Assembly (NCBI GenBank): GCA_014529385.2
Contig: CM043950.1
Coordinates: 63,940,935-64,004,934, forward strand
DNA: 64,000 nt
Reading direction: 5' to 3'
From: Adiantum capillus-veneris
Taxonomy: Eukaryota; Streptophyta; Polypodiopsida; Polypodiales; Pteridaceae
The translations under genes were made by a program, and so were the position numbers. Of the stretch, positions 35,822 to 48,045 are shown piece by piece. The notes under the pieces were generated by a model. The model did not search any database, was not told the DNA's origin, and was given only the letters and a program-made list of their open reading frames with translations. Position 1 is the first letter of the stretch. Every line of letters starts with the position of its first letter.

Positions 35822-35861
35822 TTTGTTGCACACACACACACCTACGATCCATTCCTTAACA
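35559..35861 (+). repeat. 3' LTR of copia B with (CT)n
   Basis: 303 bp, starting TGTTAGGTAAAGG after the purine tract AGTGGGAAAA (35549-35558). It carries a pure (CT)n at about 35730-35818, where the 5' LTR copy has a longer, interrupted tract. Confidence 0.8.
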
Positions 35862-36949
35862 GGCATCGGCCTCAAGCATCGACGATTAGCCGTTCCGACA
35901 TCAGTTTTGACACTGATCAGGCATCCCGATTAGGTAGTGTGCGCCACTTCCCAACAATTTTTCTCACAGGTTGCACAGTCTTTGTAGTACAACTTATGTG
36001 GCATATGAAGTGCTCATGTACGATTGTGTGGAGCATTTCAGAGAGATTTTGGCACAGTCCTGTGCAGTTTCATGCTATGTATGCATTATGTGGATACAAT
36101 TTGAGCTAGCTATAGCTTGCAGGTAGTAAAATCACAGGTTTACAAGTGTTTTTTGGACAGGTATACGTCCATAGAGTCACTCGATCAAGAGTGAGCTATT
36201 TTGCCAAGGTTTTGGTAGTGCTATGTATGCCATTTGTGGATTTTCTATTAAGACACTGAGTGTCTATTTTCATGCGTATTTGGTGATATTTTTGAGATTT
36301 TGCTCAGTTTTCAAAGGAAACTCTGTCGAATTTTCCCCAGATTCTCGCCATGGTTTACGCGTATTTGAAATTTACTCTTTGATGGTTCAGTGGTCGAGTT
36401 GACTCTCACTCTAGTAGTTATCTGCAGTTTTTTGCTTGTGGTTTGCATTGAGTTTTGACTCATTTTGCAAAGGAAATTCTGTTCATTTTCCCACGTCTTC
36501 TCGCCATTAAAGTTTGCAGTGTTATGCCATCTTGTACAATGGTCGATATATTCCCACTTTGCCAGTGTGATCGAGTGTTTACTCTCACTTTGACAGGTTT
36601 TGTCAGGTTGGACACAGTTTGGTGTTCTTGTACCCACTCTCGCAGGAGTGAGGATTAGCGTATGCTTGTGTGGCTACAGATAGACGGTTACATGTTTCAC
36701 ATATTTTTGCAGACTTTTACAGGCAGTTTCTCTTGTGGGATGCATTTTGAGCTAGTTTTATCACTACTTGCGTATATGGTCATGCGTTTTACTATGCTTG
36801 ATTGAGCAGTTAGTCCCAGTTTATGCTTGTAGTAGCAAATTGTGTAGTTGTTTTATGCATATGTGAGCATTGATTTTTGATGCGATTGGTCATGGTTTTC
36901 ATGATTGTGTAGTGGTCGAGTGTTCTCCCACTCTGTTGCCATTTTGGCA
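35862..36949 (+). other. Copia A interior, non-coding leader/gag-upstream
   Basis: The block AAGGAAACTCTGTCGAATTT ... CTCGCCAT at about 36314 recurs in altered form at 36469. Similar blocks occur at 34080 and 42210, so this is a repeat module shared by copia A, B and C. Confidence 0.5.
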
Positions 36950-38341
36950 TTCACTTATGGCAGCAGACATGTGTGACAATGAGAAACATCGGTCTCGTTC
37001 TTGCTGATACATACGATGTTGGCACTGTGGTCACACAAGGCACATTAAGTGCCATTGTTTCAGATGTATGAGACAACAATGTAGATGTATATGAGATGAA
37101 GATATGGTTTTGACACATGTTAGAGAGGCAATTTCAATGGCAGTCTATGCCAGTGGCAGTGATGCCATGCTTGCCTCAATTGTACCTCTTGCAAATATGT
37201 CTATAGATAGTGGTTACTAGATAGAAATGTTGCTTTCCACGTCACACCATGTTGTGAGTGATTTAGCACATTTTCTAGTGGGATTCTTGGCTGTGTGCAC
37301 TTGGCCGATGGTTCGGCGTTTGACATAGAGGGTGTAGGAGACGTTTGTTTGTCTTTGCCTAGTGGTGCACCATACATGCTACGACATGTGCGTTATGTTC
37401 CTCAGCTGAAACGAAGCTTGATCTCAACGAGATAGTTAGTAGAGTTTGGCTGTTAGATACTGCTTAGAGAGTAGTCTTTCCAGATGCATTGCGGTTCATT
37501 AGTGATTTCCAGAAGAGCCCACAACGGCCTGGTATATCCTATACATGTGTCTGAGGTTCGAGACGGCATAGTCTCGGTTTTGTTGCTAGCATGCTTTGAA
37601 CGAGAGATGAGATGTGTCTCTTTCACGGGTGAGCTCCACCATGCTCACGAGACAAAACAATTAGTCGTGTAGGACGTGCCAGTAGATTCTGTAGGGATAG
37701 AGGTAGAGCGACAGTGCTCTACTAAGACACAACAAGTGTTGTCAAAGTTTGTGCAAATAGAGGTAGAGCAGGTCTACTCCCTAGAGACACAGACAGAGAT
37801 AACAGACATGGAGTTCTTTGATATGCTCATATTAGAGGCTGATGAGTTGGTGCCAGGACGTACAATTTTGCCTATGGGTGACAGGGACGTAGGTTTCCCA
37901 GTGTCGATGTTGACACATCTATACGTGATGGGTAGTCTTGATGATGTAGTGATTGCAAATAGAGCAGGGGAGGCGAGTACAACCAGGTTTGTGTAGATTT
38001 TGTCAGCGTCTCATGTTTGACTTGTTAGTGTCAAGGCCCGATCTAGTAGCTACAATGGGAGCATTTTCATTAGGGATAGTCAGTCTTGTGGGGTGACTGA
38101 CACTAGCATGGAACTTTGTGGAGTTTTGAAGACCATACAGAGAGTAGTCTATGAGATTTACATGCAGACTCTAGCGTGGGTACGCACTCTTGCCTACCAC
38201 CAGATCCGATACACCTGCGTGTAGATCAACATAGTGAGCTAGTGGGATAGATTGAGAGAGTCTCTCACCTAGTTTCTTGTACATACTAGTAGTTTAGCTA
38301 GTAGGTCTCACTTATCGATGCATCACCTTTTAGTGGGAGTT
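36950..38341 (+). pseudogene. Copia A gag-pol remnant
   Basis: The zinc knuckle CWHCGHTRHIKCHC (about 37033) keeps all four metal ligands. SLPSGAPYMLRHVRYVPQL (about 37353) follows, with many stops around it. A 106-codon open piece at 37676-37996 lies in the region between integrase and RT. RPDLVATMGAFSLG (about 38035) marks the RNase H side. No RT catalytic box is present. The region ends in the purine tract before the LTR at 38342. Confidence 0.6.
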
Positions 38342-38503
38342 TGTTGGGGTAAAGGCGTTGCACCTTTGCCCGGGGCCGGACTTTCGGTGTCTATCCTTAC
38401 TCATAGTTCCAGAGGTTGCTCCACCCACACTATCTCGTGCTTCTGCCCTTCCCTGCACGCACCACATCATACACTCATGCATCCGCGCATACGCGCACTC
38501 ACA
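38342..38503 (+). repeat. 3' LTR of copia A
   Basis: 162 bp, starting TGTTGGGGTAAAGGCG. It is shorter than the 5' copy because a ~55 bp internal block (with CCTTATTCTTT...AAGAATAAGG) is missing. Confidence 0.75.
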
Positions 38504-40281
38504 TCAACAAACTAATGGGGAACCAAAGTCGGAGGAGGAACTGAGGAAATAAAAAACAAAGGGGGATACTTCAGACAAAAGAAAAAAGAGGAGCCAAAAA
38601 GGGACAATTGAAGAACAAAAAAAGAGGAATCAAGATGATGCCTGATATGAGAAGAAACCCTTTATTGTCAAAATAATTTGTAGGTTAACCACACAAGGCG
38701 CTAAAGCAGCTCAGAAGGGACACCAAGCTCAACAAACTAACTAGAGAAGGGGAGAAATATGAGAATACACTGGTAGAGTTAAAACATATGGTAAAAAATT
38801 TCTTCAAGAAGTGTCCAGGGCGATGTCCCCATGATAAGACCAAATGACAATCGCCCCCACACCCTGCATGCATTCAAGTACTGGAGAGGCCACCCAAGGT
38901 CATTTTGACAAAGGAAATGGGACCAATATCCCTATGCCATAGCACAGTCAGCTGAATCCCTACTTAGATTCTATCCAGTGCTATATCTAGGCATGCCGAA
39001 GCCAGTAGATGCTAAAGAGTATGTGGTGTTGGTGGAGAAGTTCACTGAATGGGGTGATCAAATGGAAGAAAACCACAAGGTCATAAAGCATATGATCTAG
39101 GAAAATCCAAATGAGGATACATTTAAAGATATATTTGCAGAATGGCCTCAACATCAAAACAAGTTGGTCAAGCTTTGCAATATTTTCCTACATCACATTT
39201 TAGAACAAAAGATGCCACTGGAGAAGCAAGAAACAACTAGTATGGAGCTACATGAGTAGTGGTTCCGCAAGAGAAACAAGAAAAAACCAATATGGAGTTA
39301 GATGTGTAGTGATTGACAGACAGGCTACTAAAAGCAAGGGTAGAAACCAATTCTCACACATCACTACCACATGTATATGGTAGCATTTCTCTTATAGTGT
39401 ATGACTTCCTCTTACTGGTGCACTCAAGTAGCAAGAGCAAGGATAATATTTGATCTAGCGATGATGGAATACATAGCAAGAGGAAGATGCAGGCGCCAAC
39501 GATTTCACCTATTTGAAAGGTTCAAGGCACCAAAACTATGCAAATTCATTTAGCCCATTAATTAGACCATAGAGCTTTCTGAGAGAAGAGAGATTGAGAG
39601 AGGGGAACCCTATAATGAGAAAGTAACAGAAGGCCTCCACCCTAAACATGAACTAGAGCTCATGTAGGTCATAGTCACACACTCAAAATATCAAGACATG
39701 GTTGCCAACAAAAAAAAGGGCGAAGACCTGGCTAAATGGGGAGAGTTGGATCCTAGAGCAAAGGAACTGGATCTCATGCCTGAATATGACAGTGACACTG
39801 GGACAACTACCAAACAATTCATGTGTCTTTATTCCCTTATCCTTAGGCTCACCACACACATCACCTGGGGTCTAAGGAGCCAATTCAAGAAAAAGGAGAA
39901 GAATGATAGAGGTGAGAATCTAGAAATGGAACCAATGATCACAACCAATTAGAATCAAGAAGCAAGTTTCAAGATCCACAATGGGTATTGCCAGTGAGGA
40001 TAAAAGGAAGCATACACCCAAATATTGGGATGTTCTTTTGGGGGTTGTGTGAGTGATTGGTTGCCTTGAGCACCATTGTTATGCGAAACTGAGTGCATAC
40101 CTATGGTCCAGTCTAAGTCTATATCTTGTACACATTTATTTTAATAAATATGACCGAGGAGGTGATGTGTTTGTCTCCACTGATACATCTTTAGGGAATA
40201 TTCTGTCATCTGTGTGCTGGTGCTAGCATAGTCATGGACTATAGCCAAAGTTGACTAACCCTATCACTTAGTAGTAATCAG
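38504..40281 (+). pseudogene. Coiled-coil gag-like pseudogene, right part
   Basis: Charged Lys/Glu-rich sequence continues after the copia A insertion (EPKSEEELRK; KRKKRSQKG). Pieces such as KYENTLVELKHMVKNFFKKC (about 38755) and PKPVDAKEYVVLVEKFTEWG (about 39000) are in various frames with many stops. An 84-codon open piece at 39698-39952 is acidic and basic. No family was recognised. The insertion history with 23340-24427 is inferred from similar composition, not from a matched duplication. Confidence 0.4.
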
Positions 40282-40470
40282 TGTTAGGGTTCATGCCAAT
40301 TGGCTGAGCACCCATCATACTGATTGTACTAACTTTATCTTATTTATTGGTTATATAGAACAATGAGTTGTGAGAGATATCTAATACTCACTCAGAGCTC
40401 CTTCCAAATGAGTTCTCCTTCCTTGCACAACATGTCGAGCATGCATGCATCACCACATGCACTCTTCACA
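40282..40470 (+). repeat. 5' LTR of copia C
   Basis: 189 bp from TGTTAGGG to TTCACA. PBS TGGTACCAAAGC follows at 40473-40484. Confidence 0.65.
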
Positions 40471-40484
40471 AGTGGTACCAAAGC

Positions 40485-42375
40485 TATAATGGCTTTTTGG
40501 TATGGTCTTGGCATGTGCACAAGTTTTGATGCGAGCTCAGCAAGTTACAGAAAATCAACTTGTTGGACACTGGAGGAGGTCAAATGTGCAAGGTCTACAT
40601 TTGGTGTTGTGAGGATAAAGCAACGTAAGAATTTTTTGTTTTGAGGTTTTTGAAACTTGAGTGTTGAAGACTTGTTGAGAAAAACAAATGAACGCTATGA
40701 AAGAAAAATTAAGGAACCATAGCATTGCCAAAATTGAAGAGTTTTACAGTAGCGCTAATTGCAGATAAAAGCATAGCGTTGGTGGGTAGCAAAGCAAACA
40801 AACATTGGCATGCCTTCACAACAATGCTACAAAGAGGGAGAGATAACAAGGTGGATTAGAAGAAGGAAGTGTGTACGCACACACACACAATCGAGTAGGT
40901 TTGAAGTGCACCGAGTACAATAAGTAAGGAGATAAAGAGAGTAGAAGCATAGAATTGGTGTGTTTTTCTTCTATGAATGTCGGAGAAATTGGTAGAGAAG
41001 GCACAAGTGTGTGTGTACACAAACATACACACGATTTTGCTTTTGTCCTCGGTTCTCGACATGGATGACTTCATCTTTTCAGATTCCGGCATCTAGAGAG
41101 CATTGACTTTTTTGGCACTCAACATCGATGAGGCATTTCTGTTTGACGACAAAAATTAGTATCAACTTCTAGCGGTTTTCTCGGCATCAACTTCTTTGGC
41201 ATTGACATCGGCATCGCATTCAACATCGACACACTAGCATTGACATCGACATTGACACAATGTTCTTTTATGGCATCTTTAAAGGAGCGATCTTGACAGT
41301 TATTGCTCGGCTTCGTAATGCCGTGTTTTGCATTATTTTTTCTGATGTATACCTACTCTGGTTCGGTTATGTGATGCTTAGTTGTTGATGACTCACATGT
41401 TACCAATTTTTATTAGTTTGTTGGACTCACGGATCCACACAGCTACAAGTTTACAGGTTTTCTTGACAAGCATCCCTTCTGCATATCTGTTGTTCTTACA
41501 CTCGGATTACTTCATGTATAGCATCTGTGGTTTGATTTTGCCTAGCCTAGTCAGCTATAGTTAATAGGTTTTGTCAGTGACAAATTCCAGGTTCAATGGG
41601 AGATTTTTGACCAGTGATTACTTCTCTTCAAGAGTTTTATGCGTATGTGATATACATGATCAGCACCTTGTGTGTGCTCGTGCTCTATTGAGAGCAGTTC
41701 TTACTTCCCATAGAGAGATCGCTTGAGTTCATATTTGCTTTCATCTCATTGGTGCCTCCTTAAGTGCGTGCCCTATGGTTTTTCAATGACAGCTTCATGT
41801 TTTGGTGGATGTAGGCTGCATTGTAGATACTACCAATGTACCTCGTTGTGGAGCCCATTTTGGCTTGTTATGGCAGTCTCAACTATTTTTGAGATTCGGT
41901 CCAGAAGAGCCCTTTTTGGGACTGTGGCTAGTTGAGTCTGCATAACCTTTTGTGAGGGTCATTGCGTGAGGTTTTTTGACTAGGGGTCGGGTTACCTAGT
42001 GTGATGTGGATTATGTTGCTGGAGATCCCCATTCATGGCCTAGCCACATGACATGTATAGATGGATATAGGTGCTTTCATGCCAAGTTGGTAGTCATTTC
42101 AACACTTTCTTTGAGCAATATATGCCAGTTGATTCCTGTTTTAGTACTCTTTGTTTGTTTATGTAATGTTTTTTGCTCCATTTGGCTTGAAATTTTGATC
42201 CCTATAGAGAGGAGGCTCTGTCGGATTTTTCCTATGAGTCCTCTAGTTTGCTTACAACAATATTTTGCATTGACATTGCAGTGATTTTTCCACGTCTCTA
42301 GTTGAGACTTTGATATCTGAAGAAAGAAGACTATGTTGAATATTTTGTAGAAAAATTTCCATAAGTTCTTAGCAT
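40485..42375 (+). other. Copia C leader, non-coding
   Basis: A ~1.9 kb leader before gag. It includes CATCGACATTGACA-like short repeats (41190-41260), and 41790-42010 recurs at 21500-21770. No coding is supported. Confidence 0.5.
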
Positions 42376-43456
42376 TACTCTTTTGCAGTTAGCTCTTGTC
42401 AATATGGCTTGATCTTCTGAAAAAGAAGATAACTACATTAAGAAATTTGATGGCACAAATTCTTAGTGTTACTCTCTTGTAGTTAGCTCTTGTCAGTATG
42501 GCTAGATCTTTAGAGAAGGAAGATTACTACATTAAGAAATTTGATGGCACAAATTTCACTATATAGAAGCAAAGAATGATTGATGTGCTAGCCAACAAAG
42601 GGCTTGTAGTGCCATTGAAAGAGGGAAAAGAGGGTTTGTACACTGATGATCAGTGGGAGGAGCTTGATGCTCGTGCCATGGAAACTATTAAGTTGCATCT
42701 TGGTGATTCTATATTCTTTACGAGTATGGACAAGACCAATGATACAGAATTGTGGGAGTCTTTATGCTCAACATCATGGGATGGTAAGAGAGCATCAAAA
42801 AAAGTGTTTGTGATGTAAAAGATGTGTCTTTATATGAAAGAAGGTAGTAGTGTCAGTTCACACCCGAATGAGTTTAACATTGTGTTTACTTAGTTGACAT
42901 CAAAGGGGCTTAATTTTTATAATGAAATTGGGACACATTTAATATTTCCATGAGTAAATCCATCCCTCAGGGAAAACTTATTTTCAGTGATGTTACTAAC
43001 GCTTTGCTCACAAAAGAGATTCAACGTTAGTTTCTTGGTACTAGCCGCCATGGTGATGCATATATGGCACGCGGGAGTAGTCACAAGAACAATCAAAGGT
43101 AGAGAGGTCATAGTCGTTGTTGCAATTGTTCTCAAGATTGCAAGAACGCATGTAGCAACAGTTGTGAACATGACTTGAGGAAGTTGAATGCTGCCATTGT
43201 CACAAGAAAGGACACATGAAGAAAGAAGTACACATAAAGCCATTGTCATAAGTTTTGCAACTCCTAAGAGTATTGTGAATATAGGGGAGTTCAAAATCAT
43301 TTAGTCTTCACACGTTGATGTTATTCATAATGTGCTGTAGTTGTCAAATGGACTAGTCTTCACTTTTGATTTAAGTCTAGAGGCATTGTTAGCTCTTGAA
43401 GAATGCTATGCAAATAATTGGATTATTGGATGAGGTGCCAATTTTCATGTTACTCC
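42376..43456 (+). pseudogene. Copia C gag and protease start
   Basis: A gag (UBN2-type) start reads MARSLEKEDYYIKKFDGTNF from about 42498. TAG follows (TI*KQRMIDVL), then LANKGLVVPLKEGKEGLYTD and QWEELDARAMETIKLHLGD. A 94 bp duplication precedes it (42387 and 42481 both begin AGTTAGCTCTTGTC). A knuckle-like CCHCHKKGHMKKE (about 43188) has lost its last Cys. The protease Asp box is decayed: NWIIG*GANFHVTP just before 43456, where copia D enters. Confidence 0.75.
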
Positions 43457-43683
43457 TGTTGGAATTAGGGTTGCAGAGAAACACACACAGCTTGGAGAAG
43501 ACGAAGGAAGCTCAAGGCACACAATAGAGAGTGTGTTACTTAGTGTGCAATGGAAAGATGGATAGCCCTAGAGTGATGGGCGTATATACAATGCACGGGG
43601 GAAAAAACCTCCTAAAGAGGGAAAAAATGCCCCGGCGGTCCTAGTGTGTTCACACACATCACTACCACATGTATATGGTAACA
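43457..43683 (-). repeat. 3' LTR of copia D
   Basis: 227 bp, TG...CA ends on the plus strand (TGTTGGAATT...GGTAACA). It matches 48408-48634 without a visible difference. Confidence 0.95.
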
Positions 43684-43693
43684 AATCCCCCCT
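43684..43693 (-). promoter_or_regulatory. Polypurine tract of copia D
   Basis: On the minus strand AGGGGGGATT directly precedes the 3' LTR. Confidence 0.85.
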
Positions 43694-43758
43694 GGAGTGA
43701 TGCGGTGAACGAGAGCTGGCACATGAGTAAAGGGAAGTGCCATGCCCTGAGGACAGGA

Positions 43759-46700
43759 TCAGTCCACAAAGGGGAGTAAGCCCAAAGCTTTGCGGAAAGC
43801 TTCAAGCTTCTCACGAGACAATGCCTTTGTGAAAAGATCTGCAAGGTTGTCCTGTGTTGGCACATAAGCCAAGCTGATCTCTCCTGCTGAGAGCCTCTCC
43901 CTGACATAGTGGTAATGCACCTCAATGTGCTTTGTGCGAGCATGAAAAACTGGGTTCCTCGCAACTGCCAATGCGCTCTGACTGTCAGTGTAGATAGTGT
44001 TGGCAGTGTCCTGTCCAACACCCAAGTCAGCCATAAGGCGTCTGAGCCATACACACTCAACCGTAGCTGTGAAGACTTCCCTGTACTCAGCCTCACAACT
44101 CGAAGTGGCCACAGTAGGTTGCTTCTTGCTCAACCATGATATACATGAACTGCCAAGCATGAAACAAAAACCACTTGTGGACACTCGCGTGTCAAAACAA
44201 CCAGCCCAATCTGAGTCCGAAAAAGCATGTAAGTCTGGCGGCAATGATCCCCCCTTGGGATAAAACAAGCCAAGATGTAAAGTGCCACTAAGGTAGCGGA
44301 AAATCCTCTTGACAGCCTGCCAATGCTTAGACCCTGGGCTATGCATAAATCTGCTGACCTGCGAGACTGCAAACTGAATATCTGGCCTCGTGTTGCATAC
44401 ATAAATGAGGCAGCCAACAGCAGTTTGGTAAAGAGTGACATCAACAGGATCGCCAGCATCATGTAGACTCAACTTCAAACCTGTTTCCATGGGAGTGGCA
44501 ATAGGTTTGCAATCCTCAAGTCCAAACTTACATAGCAATGTCTCTATGTAACTTTTCTGACACAAGGCAATACCACCATCACACTGCTTAAACTGTATAC
44601 CCAAGTAATGATGCAACAGCCCCAAATCTTTCATCTTGAAAGTAGCATTCAAATCAGCCTTAAATTCAGCAATATGTCTCTCATTTGGTCCAGTGATCAG
44701 CAAATCATCAACATAAAGAACCACAATGAGAAATACATCATCCTCACGCTTTACATACAATGTGCTTTCTGTTGGACTGTTACGAAAGCCTCGTTTAACC
44801 AAATGAGTGTCAGCTTTCTCATACCAAGCACGAGGAGATTGCTTCAACCCATACAAAGCCTTCTTACATTTGCACACTTTGTCCTCTTGTCCTTTTATGA
44901 CAAAACCGCGAGGCTGCGTTACATAAACTTCCTCAAATATGTCACCATTCAAGAAAGCAGTAACAATGTCTGATTGATGTACATCCCAACCAAAATGAGC
45001 TGCCAATGCACATAGAAAACGCACAGTAGTCATACGACAAGTGGGAGCAAAAGTCTCTTCATAATCTATGCCTTTTTGTTGTGCATAACCCTTTGCAACA
45101 AGTCGAGCCTTATGGCGATCGATCTCACCATCCGGCTTGCGTTTCAACTTGTAAACCCACTTCGTACCAATGGCCTTTTTGCTAGGAGGCAAATCACATA
45201 AAGTCCATGTGTCATTCTCTATAAGTGCATCATATTCTGATTTCATGGCAGCAATCCAATTTTCTGAATTCTGTGCTTCATCAAAAGACAAAGGCTCCTC
45301 AACATCATGTAAACTAGACACAGCCAAAGCATAACAATCTGATGCATAAGATGCATGGCGAGAGCCTGAACGAGTACGACTAGATAAAGGTGCATCCAAT
45401 TTACTGTCACGCAAAGTGTGCACCAGCCATTTCGGCATACCTCTAGCCTGCTCATTTTCAGCCCTTTCCTCATCAAGTACATCATGTACATCTGCATCAG
45501 TAATAGGTTGTTCTAAAACATTTTCAGAAACCCCCATAGGCTGTACATTTGCCTCATTGGAACTTACATTCGTATTTCCACCACTGAAAAGAGGCAACAA
45601 AGTGTCATAAATGTCCTGTGAGCTTACATTACTGTCTCTAGTACATGACAGCAAGGGTTGAACAGAATCTTCCACAAACACTACATCCCGTGAAACCAAA
45701 ATACGTTTTGTTTGCGGATGATACAACCTGTAACCTTTGCTTTCAGCACTATAACCAACAAAAATACATTTGACAGCCTTATCATCCAATTTTCTGCGCT
45801 GCACTTGTGGCACCAAAGCATATGCCAAACAGCCAAAAACACGCATGTGCTCAATAGAAGGTTTTCTATCATGCCATGCTTCATATGGAGTAATAGACTG
45901 CAAAGCTTTCGTAGGACACCTGTTAAGTACATAAGTGGCACACATGATGGCCTCAAGCCAAAAAGAATGCGGCAAAGCTTGACTTTTGACCATACATCGT
46001 GCCATTTCCGTTAGTGACCTGTTTTTCCTCTCAGCAACACCATTTTGCTGAGGTGTATAAGGCACTGTACATTGGTGTTTTATCCCACGACTAGCCAGAA
46101 ATGCATTAAATTCATGAGACATATACTCCCCCCCTCGATCGGAACGGAGGGTGCCCATAGTACATTTTGAGACATTTTCAGCCATAGCCAAAAATTGTTT
46201 GAAGCACATAAAAACTTCGGACTTTGCTTTAAGCGGAAATACCCATGCATGCCTGGAGTAATCATCAATGAAAGTCACGAAGTACAGGTAATTGCCCAAG
46301 GACGGAGTTTGCATGGGCCCACAAACATCACTATGCACAAGCTGCAACCTGCATGTGGCCCTAACTGAACCATCCTTTGGAAACTTAGAACGCTGCATTT
46401 TACCCAGAATACAGCCTTCACAAACATGTTTGATAGGTGCTTCAAGAGGCGGCAAAGAAGCAACCATATCAGATTTCTGCAAACGCAGCAAACTGGCAAA
46501 ATTCAGATGACCAAAACGTGCATGCCAAAGTTTTGCATCTGAAATAGCCCTTGAATCTGCAACAGCATTTGCAAAATTTTGTCCACACTTGTCATACAAA
46601 GTGAGCTTATACAGCCCACGGCACAAAAGCCCAGATGCAACAATTTCATCACCAAAACTGAGATCATGAACTGTACATCTGTCATCCACAAATTTGACTA

Positions 46701-48045
46701 CAAGTCCAAGTCTAGCAAGTGCGGATACAGACAATAGATTCTTCTTGATCCCAGGTACATAAAGTGCATCAACAAGTGTGAAGGAACTGCCATTAGCAGC
46801 AGTGAGCACAATCTTTCCAACTCCCTGAACTGGATAAGAGGCGTTGTTGGCACAAGTGACTGAATTCCCATGAGGGACAGACTCGAGAGAGGTAAACAAT
46901 TCACGATGTGAGGTAATGTGCTTTGTAGCACCACTGTCGAAATACCACACATGTGAATCTGCAGCAACTGACAAGCATGCATCATGGACAGCAGGATTGT
47001 AAGTGCACTCTGCGCTAAAAGCCCATTGTGCATCAACATCAGCATCACAATCTCCTTTCACAGAAGACTCAACAATGGCTGCATTTGTAGTGGAACCAGC
47101 ATTTGCAGTGGAACCACCCTCTTTCTTCTTAGCCTCTTTGGCCTTCAACTTAGGACACGACTTGATCAAGTGATCATTGGCTTTACAATAATGGCAACGC
47201 ATCTTCTTTTTGCCCTTATCACCAGAATTGCCAGACGAAGTGCTGCCAGCAGAAGCATTAGGAACAGAATTTTTGCCACTCGCAGCAGAACCATAAGAAG
47301 TGGCTGCATTACTGTTACCACCCTTTCTTTGAGAAGCAATAAAAGCCTGTTCAACTGCACGCTGCCTAGTCCTGTTTTTTCTAGAAAGTGACTCTTGCAA
47401 CAGCAATGTGCATAATGCATCAAACTTGACAACTTCAGGATTTCCTTGGGTCATCAGTCTCCAAGTACTAGCAAAAGTCTGGTAGGAATCTGGTAAGGCA
47501 TCAAGAACAGTCTGCACAAGGGAACTGTCAGAAATGACTTCACCTGCAGAAATGAGTTGCTCATTGATATCCTTGACACTAGCAAGGAAAGTGTCCATAT
47601 CATCTTCCTCATGCATAATCTTCGACTCTAGCTCTTTACGCAGCAAAGCAATTTTAGCCTCATTGCGGCTTGCATAAAGACCTGCTAGAATATCCCAAGC
47701 CTGTTTTGCAGATTTTGCTGAACGGATGTGAGGAATAATGGTGCGCTTCACAGACAACGCAATCAATGCATGAGCCTGCGCATCCTTAACATCCCAACGA
47801 GCTTGTTCTGCTGTAGGCAAAACAACTCTAACAGCTGCAATCCTTGCAGCAAGACCTGCAACATCCTCAATATCGCCTACATCTTCAGAACCAGGACGTA
47901 CATCAATGCCCTGCACAATGTTCCAGACACCTTTTGACACAAGAACGTGTTGCATCATATAAGCCCACATAGGGTAGTTGTCCCCATCCAACCTGTCCTC
48001 AGCAGCAAACATCTTGAACACATCTGTGTTGTTGTTGTCAGCCAT
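43759..48045 (-). CDS. Copia D gag-pol polyprotein, intact
   Basis: A single open frame of 1448 codons from 48105. I prefer the ATG at 48045 (MADNNNTD, residue 21 of the longer reading) because it sits in ACCATGGCT; that gives 1428 residues. Positions below use the longer reading. Gag: about 30-260. Zinc knuckle: C304, C307, H312, C317 (CHYCKANDHLIKSC). Protease: YFDSGATKH at about 388. GAG-pre-integrase: HARFGHL ... CEGC. Integrase DDE: HSDVCGP (about 590), RSDRGGEY (about 656), VAERKN (about 691). RT: WDVHQSDIVTAFLNG, LYGLKQSPRAWY, and YVDD at about 1131. RNase H: SDSDWAGCFD (about 1299), SCEAEY and YTDSQSA. The length and domain order fit an autonomous Ty1/copia. The protein would form virus-like particles and reverse-transcribe and integrate the element. 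Confidence 0.96.
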   Translation of the reverse strand: MADNNNTDVFKMFAAEDRLDGDNYPMWAYMMQHVLVSKGVWNIVQGIDVRPGSEDVGDIEDVAGLAARIAAVRVVLPTAEQARWDVKDAQAHALIALSVKRTIIPHIRSAKSAKQAWDILAGLYASRNEAKIALLRKELESKIMHEEDDMDTFLASVKDINEQLISAGEVISDSSLVQTVLDALPDSYQTFASTWRLMTQGNPEVVKFDALCTLLLQESLSRKNRTRQRAVEQAFIASQRKGGNSNAATSYGSAASGKNSVPNASAGSTSSGNSGDKGKKKMRCHYCKANDHLIKSCPKLKAKEAKKKEGGSTANAGSTTNAAIVESSVKGDCDADVDAQWAFSAECTYNPAVHDACLSVAADSHVWYFDSGATKHITSHRELFTSLESVPHGNSVTCANNASYPVQGVGKIVLTAANGSSFTLVDALYVPGIKKNLLSVSALARLGLVVKFVDDRCTVHDLSFGDEIVASGLLCRGLYKLTLYDKCGQNFANAVADSRAISDAKLWHARFGHLNFASLLRLQKSDMVASLPPLEAPIKHVCEGCILGKMQRSKFPKDGSVRATCRLQLVHSDVCGPMQTPSLGNYLYFVTFIDDYSRHAWVFPLKAKSEVFMCFKQFLAMAENVSKCTMGTLRSDRGGEYMSHEFNAFLASRGIKHQCTVPYTPQQNGVAERKNRSLTEMARCMVKSQALPHSFWLEAIMCATYVLNRCPTKALQSITPYEAWHDRKPSIEHMRVFGCLAYALVPQVQRRKLDDKAVKCIFVGYSAESKGYRLYHPQTKRILVSRDVVFVEDSVQPLLSCTRDSNVSSQDIYDTLLPLFSGGNTNVSSNEANVQPMGVSENVLEQPITDADVHDVLDEERAENEQARGMPKWLVHTLRDSKLDAPLSSRTRSGSRHASYASDCYALAVSSLHDVEEPLSFDEAQNSENWIAAMKSEYDALIENDTWTLCDLPPSKKAIGTKWVYKLKRKPDGEIDRHKARLVAKGYAQQKGIDYEETFAPTCRMTTVRFLCALAAHFGWDVHQSDIVTAFLNGDIFEEVYVTQPRGFVIKGQEDKVCKCKKALYGLKQSPRAWYEKADTHLVKRGFRNSPTESTLYVKREDDVFLIVVLYVDDLLITGPNERHIAEFKADLNATFKMKDLGLLHHYLGIQFKQCDGGIALCQKSYIETLLCKFGLEDCKPIATPMETGLKLSLHDAGDPVDVTLYQTAVGCLIYVCNTRPDIQFAVSQVSRFMHSPGSKHWQAVKRIFRYLSGTLHLGLFYPKGGSLPPDLHAFSDSDWAGCFDTRVSTSGFCFMLGSSCISWLSKKQPTVATSSCEAEYREVFTATVECVWLRRLMADLGVGQDTANTIYTDSQSALAVARNPVFHARTKHIEVHYHYVRERLSAGEISLAYVPTQDNLADLFTKALSREKLEAFRKALGLLPFVD

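Noticed and set aside
37676-37996. 106-codon frame as an independent protein
   Set aside because: It lies between copia A integrase-side and RNase H-side remnants and is most simply a surviving stretch of pol.
38342-38508. Target duplication for copia A
   Set aside because: GCAAA on the left and TCAAC on the right do not match; shifting the ends by a few bases gives only weak similarity.
43662-47432. Open frames antisense to or overlapping copia D
   Set aside because: Shadows of the gag-pol frame; composition follows the complementary codons and no independent motif is seen.
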